Notes under the pieces: generated by a model
Seen by the model: the letters and a program-made list of their open reading frames with translations, nothing else
Databases searched by the model: none
Told to the model about the DNA's origin: nothing
Origin: Streptomyces sp. TSRI0107
GTDB lineage: Bacteria > Actinomycetota > Actinomycetes > Streptomycetales > Streptomycetaceae
Assembly (NCBI RefSeq): GCF_001905845.1
Contig: NZ_LIVZ01000023.1
Coordinates: 1 to 47,893, forward strand
Length of the DNA: 47,893 nt
Reading direction: 5' to 3'
Position numbers and translations under genes: made by a program
Shown here: positions 1 to 7,196 of the stretch, piece by piece
Position numbering within the stretch: the stretch's first letter is position 1
Layout: each line of letters opens with the position of its first letter

Positions 1-51
1 CGCAGGCCAATCGCCAATCAGCCGAGTGAACAACGCTCCAGGCCAATACAC

Positions 52-732
52 CTAGCGGGTGAGCCAGTCGTACGCCGCCCGTGCCGTGAACTCCGGCTGG
101 CCACCGCGGAACAGCAGGCCGGCGCCGGCGAACCCGGGGTCGTCGGCCTGGTCGGCGACGTACGGGACGGCGATGCAGCGCATGCCGGCCGCCTGTGCGG
201 CGGTGGCGCCCGGGGCGGCGTCCTCCACGACCACGCAGTCGGCGGGGGCCGCGCCGAGCCGGCGGGCCGCCTCCAGGAAGACGTCGGGGGCGGGCTTGCC
301 GTGCGGGACCTCGTCGGCGGAGACGGTCGTACGGAGGAACGCGTCCAGGCCGGTCGCGGCCAGGATCGCCGCGATGGCCTCCGGTGACGAGCCGGACGCC
401 ACCGCCATCGGGACGCCTTCGGAGGCGAGCAGTTCCACGAACTTGCGCATCTCCGGGTAGGTGGGCGTCGCGGCGCGGGCCAGCTCCAGGTAGCGGCGGT
501 TCTTGGCGGCGAACAGCTCCTGCGTGGGCGCGGTCAGGTCGTACCGCCGTTTCCAGTCGGCGATGGTGTCCAGCGTGCTGATGCCGACGTACCGCTCGTG
601 ATCCGCCCATGTGTAGCCGGGTACGCCCTGCTCGGCGAGGACCTGTCGGCCCGCTTCGTAGTAGTTCGGCTCGCTGTCCACGAGCGTTCCGTCGAGATCG
701 AAGATGACCGAGATGCCGCCGAGAGTGCTCAT
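52..732 (-). CDS. HAD-superfamily hydrolase (beta-phosphoglucomutase/phosphatase-like)
   Basis: A cytoplasmic haloacid dehalogenase-type phosphohydrolase of 226 residues, the normal size for subfamily IA. Motif I is FDLDGTLVDSE near the N-terminus, with nucleophile and acid/base aspartates. Motif II is VASGSS, the motif III lysine lies in GKPAPD, and motif IV is VVEDAAPG. The helical cap between motifs I and II fits the phosphoglucomutase/phosphoglycolate-phosphatase group; the substrate cannot be read from sequence. An in-frame ATG nine codons upstream exists, but the chosen ATG at 732 places motif I at the usual distance from the N-terminus. The gene is followed by nothing recognisable in the first 51 bases of the window. 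Confidence 0.88.
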   Translation of the reverse strand: MSTLGGISVIFDLDGTLVDSEPNYYEAGRQVLAEQGVPGYTWADHERYVGISTLDTIADWKRRYDLTAPTQELFAAKNRRYLELARAATPTYPEMRKFVELLASEGVPMAVASGSSPEAIAAILAATGLDAFLRTTVSADEVPHGKPAPDVFLEAARRLGAAPADCVVVEDAAPGATAAQAAGMRCIAVPYVADQADDPGFAGAGLLFRGGQPEFTARAAYDWLTR

Positions 733-790
733 GGAACCAGGATGCCAAGAATGGATCACGGCGGGATCGGCGGGGACGGGAGCCGTGGGC

Positions 791-1267
791 TCAACCCTTC
801 GAGGCCCGCCCGATCGACTCGACGAGCGGCAGCAGGCGGTGGGGCACGCGCTCCCGCAGGGCGACCTCCGTGCGGGTGCGGACCACGCCGGGGAGACTGA
901 TCAGCTTCTGGATCACGTCCTCCAGGTGGGCGTTGTCCCGGGCCACGACCCGAGTGAGCAGGTCGCCGCCGCCCGTGATCGAGAAGGCCTCGACGATCTC
1001 GGGCACCCCGGCGAGCGCGTCGCCCACGTCGTCGAGATGGCCCTGGGTGACCTCGATGTGGACGAAGGCCAGCACCGGGTGGCCGAGGGCGGCGGGGGAG
1101 AGCGCCGGGCCCGTGCCGGTGATCACCCCGTCCCGCTCCAGCCGGTCCAGCCGGGCCTGGAGGGTGCCGCGGGCGACCCCGAGGATGCGGGCGTACTCCC
1201 GCACACTCGTGCGCGGCTGCTCCAGCAGCAGCCGCAGGATGCGGGTGTCCAGCTCGTCCACCGCCAT
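791..1267 (-). CDS. Lrp/AsnC-family transcriptional regulator
   Basis: A 158-residue regulator. It has an N-terminal winged helix-turn-helix (residues about 4-55, with VREYARILGVARGTLQARL) and a C-terminal RAM/AsnC ligand-binding domain ending near the C-terminus. Such proteins form octamers or dimers of dimers and sense amino acids or related metabolites. The ATG at 1267 starts MAVDELDTRIL, the usual family N-terminus. An upstream open extension exists but is made of a tandem DNA repeat and is not part of the family. It is divergent from the FUSC gene at 1582, so it probably controls itself and may control that transporter-like gene. The effector is unknown. Confidence 0.9.
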   Translation of the reverse strand: MAVDELDTRILRLLLEQPRTSVREYARILGVARGTLQARLDRLERDGVITGTGPALSPAALGHPVLAFVHIEVTQGHLDDVGDALAGVPEIVEAFSITGGGDLLTRVVARDNAHLEDVIQKLISLPGVVRTRTEVALRERVPHRLLPLVESIGRASKG

Positions 1268-1343
1268 GTGCCCGGCCCCTCCTACGGTGATCACGAAGAC
1301 CTGGTGATCAAGATCGACTGTACCAATGGCCCGGCTGTCCGCC

Positions 1344-1384
1344 GCCCGGCTGAACCACTCGCCTGCCCGGCTGAACCACTCGCC
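1344..1384. repeat. Two 20-bp direct repeats, 21-bp period
   Basis: Two identical 20-bp copies beginning GCCCGGCTGAACCACTCGCC lie at 1344-1363 and 1365-1384, upstream of the Lrp-type gene in the 314-bp gap between it and the FUSC gene. A 21-bp period equals two helical turns, as expected for arrays contacted by multimeric Lrp proteins. CCAATGG also recurs at about 1323 and 1434. Binding by the regulator is inference. Confidence 0.6.
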
Positions 1385-1501
1385 ATGGTCCGATGGTCCG
1401 GTGCCGGCCGCATCCCGAGCCGCCCCGCTGGGCCAATGGACCAGTGAATCCGGGAGCACTTGAGCCACTGGCGGAGAAGGTGCTGTCATGTGGAGGTCGA
1501 T

Positions 1502-1529
1502 GGCGCTGCGGATTCCGCGGCGCCTTTTT
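1502..1529 (+). terminator. Hairpin plus T-tract in the FUSC leader (terminator or attenuator)
   Basis: A 10-bp stem with one G-T mismatch (1502-1511 with 1515-1524), a 3-nt loop and five T residues (1525-1529) lie 53 bp before the FUSC start codon on the same strand. An ATG at 1500 with GGAGG at 1492-1496 opens a short frame (MALRIPRRLFHADIS...) across the hairpin. The arrangement could be a plain terminator for upstream transcription or a leader attenuator. Confidence 0.5.
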
Positions 1530-1538
1530 CATGCCGAC

Positions 1539-1560
1539 ATCTCCAGATCATCTCCAGATC
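1539..1560. repeat. 11-bp tandem duplication
   Basis: ATCTCCAGATC is present twice without a gap (1539-1549 and 1550-1560), between the leader hairpin and the ribosome binding site of the FUSC gene. It may be simple slippage or paired operator half-sites. Confidence 0.55.
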
Positions 1561-1581
1561 CATTCCAGGGGGCGGTAAGCA

Positions 1582-3081
1582 GTGCTGAAGAGGGTGTTCG
1601 TGGCTCCGGACCCGGGGCGGACGCGGCTGCGTTTCGCGACGCGCGCGGTTCTCGGTATCGGCCTCGCCGTGGCCGTCTGCGGCCTCGCCGGCCACTCCCT
1701 CGTCGGCGCCGTCATCGGCGGCCTCGCCGCGCTGCTCGCCCTGTTCACCGTCACCGACGCCACCGTCCGCCGTCAGGCCGTCACCACGGCGTCGCTGCCG
1801 CTGGTCGGCCTGCCGGTGCTCGCCGTGGCGGCCGTGGTGCACGATCGGCCCGTGGTCCGCGACCTCGTCTTCCTCGCCGTGGTCGGCGCGGGCGTCTACG
1901 CCCGCCGCTGGGGCCCGCGCGGGCACAGCCTCGGCGTGTTCGCGTTCATGACCTACTTCATCGCCCAGTTCCTCCAGGCGACCCCGCGGCAGCTGCCCGA
2001 GCTGTACGCCGCCGTCGTGCTGTCCGTGCTCGTCGCGGCGGCGGTGCGGTTCGGGCTGTGGTGCTACGAGCGCCGGCTGCCCCCGGCGCCCACCGTGGCC
2101 CCGCCGGCCGGCGCCGGCCTCGCCCGGATCACCACCCGGCAGGCGATCCAGGCGACCGTCGGCGCGGGCTTCGCGCTGGTCGTGGGCCAGCTGGTGTCCG
2201 GGGAGCGCTGGTACTGGGCCGTCGGCGCCACCTGGTGGATCTTCGTGAACACCACCTCGCGCGGCGAGACCCTGGTCCGCGGCTTCCGCCGGGTCCTCGG
2301 CACGGTGCTCGGCATCGGCCTCGCCGTGCTGGCCGCGGTCCCGCTGCACGGCGCCGCCGCCCCCTCCGTCGCGCTGATCGCCGTCTGCGTCTTCGGTATC
2401 TTCTACACGGCCGCGGTGTCCTACACCTGGATGATGCTCTGCGTCACCCTCCTCGCCGGGCTGCTCTACGGCCTCCTCGGCGTGCTCGACCCCGCGCTGC
2501 TCGCCCTGCGCCTCGTCGAGACCGGCGTCGGCGCGCTCGGCGCCGTCCTGGCCGTGCTGTTCGTCCTCCCGGTCACCACCCACCGGGTCACCGACGCCTG
2601 GATCCAGCGCGCCCTGCGCTCCGTGCACGCCTGCACCGCCGAGACCGCCGCCCGGCTCGCGGGCGACCCGGACGCCGACCCCGCCCCGGGCGTGGCCGAC
2701 CTGGAACTGCTGCTCGCCCGCGTCCGGCTCGCCGTCGCCCCTCTGGTGCACCCGCTGAACCCGATGCTGGGCCGCAAGCGGCGGGCCCGCCGGGTGCTGG
2801 CCCTGCTCGACGACTGCGCCCGCGAGGTCCGCGGCCTGGTCGCCGTCGCCGCCGACCCGGAGGCCTCCCACGACGCCCGCCTCGCCGCCGCGTGCTGGCG
2901 GGTCCAGGCGGCGGTGGAGGCCCTGACCGGCGGTCCGGCCGAGCAGGGCGTTCCCGCCCTGGCGCCGCAGCCACCCGCCGCGGAGCCGGCGCTCGCCCAT
3001 CTCCACGGCTTGGAGCGCGCGCTGGCGGAACTCGCCACGCCGCTGCGGGCGCCGTCGGGGTCGCCGCTCGTCGGGGCGTGA
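1582..3081 (+). CDS. FUSC-family integral membrane protein (aromatic-acid exporter type)
   Basis: A 499-residue membrane protein with the FUSC layout: an N-terminal block of about six hydrophobic helices (residues about 20-155), a second block (about 180-340, containing the FUSC-like WYWAVGATWWIFVN stretch), then a soluble helical C-terminal domain. Relatives of AaeB and fusaric-acid resistance proteins are thought to export aromatic acids; the substrate here is unknown. The start is GTG at 1582, with AGGGGG ending 10 bp upstream. It is divergent from the Lrp-type regulator and preceded by a hairpin-containing leader. No membrane-fusion partner gene is adjacent, which fits single-membrane actinobacteria. 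Confidence 0.82.
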   Translation: MLKRVFVAPDPGRTRLRFATRAVLGIGLAVAVCGLAGHSLVGAVIGGLAALLALFTVTDATVRRQAVTTASLPLVGLPVLAVAAVVHDRPVVRDLVFLAVVGAGVYARRWGPRGHSLGVFAFMTYFIAQFLQATPRQLPELYAAVVLSVLVAAAVRFGLWCYERRLPPAPTVAPPAGAGLARITTRQAIQATVGAGFALVVGQLVSGERWYWAVGATWWIFVNTTSRGETLVRGFRRVLGTVLGIGLAVLAAVPLHGAAAPSVALIAVCVFGIFYTAAVSYTWMMLCVTLLAGLLYGLLGVLDPALLALRLVETGVGALGAVLAVLFVLPVTTHRVTDAWIQRALRSVHACTAETAARLAGDPDADPAPGVADLELLLARVRLAVAPLVHPLNPMLGRKRRARRVLALLDDCAREVRGLVAVAADPEASHDARLAAACWRVQAAVEALTGGPAEQGVPALAPQPPAAEPALAHLHGLERALAELATPLRAPSGSPLVGA

Positions 3082-3120
3082 CCCCGGTGGCCGGGTGTCG
3101 CCTGCCAGAGATTTCGCCCT

Positions 3121-3136
3121 GTTGGTCTAGACCTTC
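3121..3136. promoter_or_regulatory. DasR-responsive-element-like site (dre)
   Basis: The 10-bp perfect palindrome GGTCTAGACC (3124-3133) lies inside an 11-bp run TGGTCTAGACC (3123-3133), identical to the core of the published DasR site ACTGGTCTAGACCACT; the flanks deviate. It sits about 55-70 bp upstream of the lactonase start, in promoter territory. DasR is the GntR-type global regulator of N-acetylglucosamine metabolism in Streptomyces. Function of this copy is inferred from the match alone. Confidence 0.55.
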
Positions 3137-3190
3137 TGCGATCCGCTGCTAACGTCACCTCCGGAAGCCCAGGACCGAGAGGGGACAGCG

Positions 3191-4219
3191 GTGGCAGACG
3201 GCGGACAGCGGCGGCGGGCGTTCATCGGGTCGTTCACGGCGGCCGGCGGCCCCGGCGTGGTGGTGGCGGACGTCGATCCGGGCACTGGCGCGCTGACCCT
3301 CGGCGCGAGCGTCGACGGTGTGCCCGATCCCTCCTACCTGGCCCTGGCACCCGGCGGGCGCATGCTCTACGCGGTCAGTGAGACGGCCCAGGGCGCGGTG
3401 GCCGCGTACCGGGTGGACGGCGGGGTGCCCGAGCTCGCCGGCCCGCTCGTCCCCGTCGGCGGCGGGCCGACCCACCTCGGCGTGCACGCCGGACACGTCC
3501 TGACCGCCGACTACGGCTCCGGCAGCGTCACCGTCGTGCCGCTGCGCCCCGACGGCACCCTCGCGGCCGCCGCCTCCGCCACCCTCCAGCACACCGGATC
3601 CGGTCCCTGCACGCCCCGCCAGCAGGGCCCGCACGCCCACCAGGTGCAGCCCGACCCGAGCGGACGGTGGATCGTCAGCGTCGACCTCGGCACCGACTCC
3701 GCGCGCGTGAGCGTCCTCAAGGAGGGCGGTCTCGTCCCGCACCGGGAGACCCCGCTGCGGCCCGGCTCCGGACCGCGCCACCTGGCCTTCCATCCGGACG
3801 GCGAGTACGCGTACGTCGTCAACGAACTCAGCCCGACCGTCACCGTCTGCCGCTGGGACGCCGAGGACGGCGTGCTGCGGCCGCTGACCGAGACGCCGGT
3901 GCTGCCCGGCGCACCGGCCGGCGACGCCTACCCGTCGGGCATCGTCGTCTCGCCCGACGGCCGCTTCGTGTGGACCGCCACCCGCGGCGAGGACGTGCTG
4001 TCCGTGTTCACCGTCGAGGGCGACACGCTGCGGCTGACCGCGACGGTCCCCTGCGGCGGCCACTGGCCCCGCGCCCTCACCGCCTCGGACGGCCGCCTGT
4101 ACGTCGCGAACGAGCGCTCCGGCGACGTCACCTGGTTCGACGCCGACCCGGCCACGGGCCGGCCCCGGCGCGGCGGCGCGGTCGACGTGCCGGCGGCCTC
4201 CTGCGTGGTCGTCGGATGA
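3191..4219 (+). CDS. Lactonase-family seven-bladed beta-propeller (6-phosphogluconolactonase-like)
   Basis: A 342-residue protein with the lactonase (PF10282-type) propeller pattern. Repeated blades carry PSYLALAPGGRMLYAVSE, GPHAHQVQPDPSGRW, GPRHLAFHPDGEYAYVVNE and PSGIVVSPDGRFVW, the H/P-D-G-x-x-x-Y-V blade signature. Family members such as E. coli Pgl hydrolyse 6-phosphogluconolactone, but many paralogues have other or unknown substrates. No signal peptide is visible, so it is probably cytoplasmic. GTG at 3191 follows GAGAGGGGA. A DasR-like box lies upstream and a strong hairpin just downstream, so it looks monocistronic. Confidence 0.85.
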   Translation: MADGGQRRRAFIGSFTAAGGPGVVVADVDPGTGALTLGASVDGVPDPSYLALAPGGRMLYAVSETAQGAVAAYRVDGGVPELAGPLVPVGGGPTHLGVHAGHVLTADYGSGSVTVVPLRPDGTLAAAASATLQHTGSGPCTPRQQGPHAHQVQPDPSGRWIVSVDLGTDSARVSVLKEGGLVPHRETPLRPGSGPRHLAFHPDGEYAYVVNELSPTVTVCRWDAEDGVLRPLTETPVLPGAPAGDAYPSGIVVSPDGRFVWTATRGEDVLSVFTVEGDTLRLTATVPCGGHWPRALTASDGRLYVANERSGDVTWFDADPATGRPRRGGAVDVPAASCVVVG

Positions 4220-4222
4220 GCG

Positions 4223-4254
4223 AAGGGCCCGCTCCCGGCGGGGAGCGGGCCCTT
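4223..4254. terminator. Perfect 14-bp hairpin terminator
   Basis: Positions 4223-4236 pair perfectly with 4241-4254 around a 4-nt GGCG loop. It begins 3 bp after the lactonase stop codon and lies 68 bp before the end of the convergent chelatase-like gene, so it can serve both strands. Confidence 0.85.
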
Positions 4255-4321
4255 GCGCCGTACGGCCGTCCTACGGGTCGTACGGCCTCTTACGCGTCGA
4301 ACGGCCTGCGGCAGGGCCCGG

Positions 4322-5245
4322 TCAGCGGACCGGCGTGCCCTGCGGCTGCTGCGGGGCGATGCCCAGCGCCGTCGTGTACTTGGCCAGCGCCAGCTTGCCG
4401 ATCGCCGGGTACGGGCCCAGCGCCTCGGCGGCGGAGCAGCCGGCCTCGGCGGCGGCCGCCTCGACCAGCGCGGCGTCGATCTCCGGGCCGATCAGGTACG
4501 GCGCCAGCGCCAGCTGCTGCGAGCCGGAGGAGCGGAGCTGCTCGGCCACGGAGGCGATCGAGCCCTCCTGGTCGAGGGCCGCCGCCATCACCGGCACGGC
4601 CAGCCGCGCGGCGAGCAGCATGCCGGTGATCCCGGCCGCCTGAACGGCCTCCTCGCCGCCGACGGACGCCAGGATGATGCCGTCCGCGGCGGTCGCCACG
4701 GTGAACAGCCGGGCGCGGTCGGCGCGGGCCAGACCGGCCTCCGACAGGCGCACGTGCAGCGCCTCGGCGAGCAGCGGGTGCGGGCCGAGCACATCGGTCA
4801 GCTCGGCGGCGACGCGGCTGTCCATCACGGCCTGGCGGACCTGGCGCAGCAGCGCGGCGTCCGGACCGGCCAGCAGGGGCACCACGACGGCGACGGGGCC
4901 CTCGGGCTCCTTGATCTCGAGACCCGCGGCGAGTGCCTGCTCGTAGCGGGCGGTGCGCTCGTCGGCGGCGTGCGCCAGCACGGCCTGGAGCGTGGGGAAC
5001 TCGGTGTCGTCCCCGTCGACGTACCCGATCCGGGCGTCGAGGCCGGGCAGCTCGGAGCGGGCGATGCTCACGATCTCCTCGGCGAGGCCGCGGGTGGCGG
5101 CGCTGGGCGTGCCCGGTACCGCGAGGACGAGCGCGGGCGCGCCCTCGGGAGCCGCCAGGGGCTCGGGTCGGCGGTGCCGCCCGGGCTGGCGGGGGCGCGG
5201 CATTCGTACTGGCAGGCCGGACGCGGGCCCAGTGGGGGAGCTCAT
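4322..5245 (-). CDS. Sirohydrochlorin chelatase/CbiX-like protein, N-terminal catalytic motif altered
   Basis: A 307-residue protein with the two-lobe CbiX/SirB arrangement: a first lobe at about 37-165 and a second at about 165-290 with LGPHPLLAEAL and LAPYLIGP. These enzymes insert Fe or Co into sirohydrochlorin. In active relatives the first strand ends in a His-Gly-Ser motif that supplies a metal-binding histidine; here the equivalent is LVLAVPGTPS, with no histidine. The protein may be a non-catalytic or divergent family member. It has a proline- and arginine-rich N-terminal tail of about 35 residues. ATG at 5245 is used; an in-frame ATG at residue 15 is an alternative. Confidence 0.68.
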   Translation of the reverse strand: MSSPTGPASGLPVRMPRPRQPGRHRRPEPLAAPEGAPALVLAVPGTPSAATRGLAEEIVSIARSELPGLDARIGYVDGDDTEFPTLQAVLAHAADERTARYEQALAAGLEIKEPEGPVAVVVPLLAGPDAALLRQVRQAVMDSRVAAELTDVLGPHPLLAEALHVRLSEAGLARADRARLFTVATAADGIILASVGGEEAVQAAGITGMLLAARLAVPVMAAALDQEGSIASVAEQLRSSGSQQLALAPYLIGPEIDAALVEAAAAEAGCSAAEALGPYPAIGKLALAKYTTALGIAPQQPQGTPVR

Positions 5246-5430
5246 GGCGCCGCATGTTACTGGCTTACTGGGTTCCCCTGTTCGGGGAGGGTGCAGGTGA
5301 GCGGTTTCCGTCCGGTTTTGTCTGATGAGTTACGGGGAGATCCGAACTGATCAGCGGGTTTACCTACAGTCACTCGCGTCGACCCTCGCTCGAATGGCCG
5401 AAACTTTATGGCCGAATCGCCGTCGCCGGA

Positions 5431-6441
5431 TCAGTCCGGCAGGGTCGCCGTGCAGAGCAGCCGCTCGTCCCTCGGGAGCGCGAGCGTGCCCGTCGCCAGC
5501 GCGGTGGCGATCCGCACCGCGCCGTGCAGCGGATCGCCCTCGGCCCACACGCAGCGCGCGTGCGGCAGCCGCTTCAGCAGCTCCGCCCGCACCGGGGCGA
5601 GCAGCGGCTCGCCCATCTTGAACAGGCCTCCGGTGAGGCCGACTTCCGGCTCCCCCTCCGACGGGCACACCGCGGCCGCCGAGTCGGCCATCTGCCGGGC
5701 CGCGGCGCGGAGGATGTCCGCGGCGACGGGATCCGTCTCCGCGCACGCCGCCACCTGGGGCGCGAAGGAGGCCAGGACGGCCGGACGGTCCGTACGGGGA
5801 TACAGCGCGCCGGGGAGTTCCGGCAGCGGGCCGAACTGTGCCCGCGCGCAGGCCATGAGCGGCGCGGAGCCGCCCTCCCGGCCGTCGTGGGCGCGCAGCG
5901 CCGCCTCCAGTCCCGCCCGGCCGATCCAGGCGCCGCCGCCGCAGTCGCCGAGCAGATGGCCCCAGCCGTCCGCGCGCCGCCATTCGGCCAGATCCGTACC
6001 CAGAGCGATCAGACCCGTGCCCGCGGCGATCACGGCGCCGGGGCGCGGGCCCAGCGCGCCGACGTACGCCGTGACGGCGTCAGCGGCGAGGGCGGCCGCG
6101 TGGATGCCGAACTCCCGCCGCAGGGCGTCCGGCAGTTCGGCGCGCAGCGCGTCACCCAGCGTCCCGAAACCGGCGGCGCCGACGGCGGCCGTCGTCAGCT
6201 CCACGACACCCGTCTCGGCGGTCAACGACCGGACCAGCGGCACCAGTTGCTCCATCAGGTGCCCGGCGTCGATGCCCCGCGAGCCTGTGCGCACCGGCAC
6301 CCGTGACTCGCGCTGCCCGAGCGGCCCGGCATCCGCCGTGCCGACGACGACGCGCAGCCCGGAACCTCCCGAGTCGACGGCGAGGAATCCGGCGGAACCG
6401 GACGGCCCGACGCCCGCTGAGGTCCCGGCCCCGGACGTCAC
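5431..6441 (-). CDS. BadF/BadG/BcrA ATPase-family sugar kinase (N-acetylglucosamine kinase-like)
   Basis: A 336-residue ASKHA-fold kinase. The phosphate-1 motif is FLAVDSGGSGLRVVV at about residues 18-32; further signatures are AAGTGLIALGTD, GDCGGGAWIGRAGL and the adenosine-motif-like VGLTGGLFKMGEPLL. BadF-type members in Streptomyces are usually annotated as N-acetylglucosamine or related sugar kinases; the exact substrate is not proven. The GTG start at 6441 overlaps the TGA of the upstream uracil-DNA glycosylase gene (GTGA), indicating translational coupling. The open frame runs 108 codons further upstream inside the glycosylase gene, but that part is antisense-like noise in the wrong frame. 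Confidence 0.8.
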   Translation of the reverse strand: MTSGAGTSAGVGPSGSAGFLAVDSGGSGLRVVVGTADAGPLGQRESRVPVRTGSRGIDAGHLMEQLVPLVRSLTAETGVVELTTAAVGAAGFGTLGDALRAELPDALRREFGIHAAALAADAVTAYVGALGPRPGAVIAAGTGLIALGTDLAEWRRADGWGHLLGDCGGGAWIGRAGLEAALRAHDGREGGSAPLMACARAQFGPLPELPGALYPRTDRPAVLASFAPQVAACAETDPVAADILRAAARQMADSAAAVCPSEGEPEVGLTGGLFKMGEPLLAPVRAELLKRLPHARCVWAEGDPLHGAVRIATALATGTLALPRDERLLCTATLPD

Positions 6442-7115
6442 GACAGGCGCCAGTCCACCGGTTGGCCGCCCTGGCGCATCAGCAGGTCGTTGGCGCGGCT
6501 GAACGGGCGTGAGCCGAAGAAGCCGCGGTCGGCAGACATGGGGGAGGGGTGCGCGGACTCCACCGCCGGCAGGTCGCCGAGCAGCGGACGCAGGTTGCGG
6601 GCGTCCCGGCCCCACAGGATCGACACCAGTGGCTTGCCGCGGGCGGCCAGCGCGCGTATGGCCTGCTCGGTGACCTCCTCCCAGCCCTTGCCCCGGTGCG
6701 CCGCCGGCTTGCGCGGGGCCGTGGTGAGCGCCCTGTTGAGCAGCAGCACGCCCTGCCGGGTCCACGGCGTGAGGTCGCCATTCGACGGCTGGGGCAGTCC
6801 CAGGTCGGTGTGCAGCTCGCGGAAGATGTTGATCAGACTGCCGGGCAGCGGCCGGACGTCCGGGGCCACGGAGAACGACAGCCCCACCGCGTGCCCCGGT
6901 GTCGGGTAAGGGTCCTGTCCGACGATCAGGACCCTCACCTCGTCGAAGGGTTGCTGGAAGGCCCGCAGGACGTTCTGTCCGGCCGGGAGATAGGTGCGTC
7001 CCGCGGCGATCTCCGCGCGCAGGAAGTCGCCCATCTCGGCGATCCTTCCGGCGACGGGTTCGAGGGCCTTCGCCCAGCCCGGTTCGACGATTTCATGCAA
7101 CGGTCGTGGTGCCAC
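6438..7115 (-). CDS. ung: Uracil-DNA glycosylase, family 1
   Basis: A 225-residue base-excision-repair enzyme that removes uracil from DNA. The water-activating motif GQDPYP is at residues 66-71 (catalytic Asp68), and the DNA-intercalation motif HPSPMS is at 189-194 (catalytic His189). Between them are GLSFSV and LLLNRALTT, which form the uracil pocket. Length and motif order match UDG family 1. The start is GTG at 7115, with TAGGG upstream on the coding strand. The 3' end overlaps the start of the BadF-type kinase gene by 4 bp. Confidence 0.96.
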   Translation of the reverse strand: MAPRPLHEIVEPGWAKALEPVAGRIAEMGDFLRAEIAAGRTYLPAGQNVLRAFQQPFDEVRVLIVGQDPYPTPGHAVGLSFSVAPDVRPLPGSLINIFRELHTDLGLPQPSNGDLTPWTRQGVLLLNRALTTAPRKPAAHRGKGWEEVTEQAIRALAARGKPLVSILWGRDARNLRPLLGDLPAVESAHPSPMSADRGFFGSRPFSRANDLLMRQGGQPVDWRLS

Positions 7116-7196
7116 GGCGTCACCCTACTGCCGTACGGCACAGGGTGATCAACCGGTGGCCAAGGGCCGGACCGGACCGGCACGCTCGTCATCGGC

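Noticed and set aside
1488..3152. A 554-codon + strand open frame overlapping the FUSC gene in another frame
   Set aside because: It is Arg/Pro-rich with no recognisable domain; the GTG at 1582 frame has membrane helices and correct codon bias. Only its first few codons were kept as a possible leader peptide.
3155..4063. A 302-codon open frame antisense to the lactonase
   Set aside because: Low-complexity Gly/Arg/His composition, no start signal; the + strand frame shows clear propeller blades.
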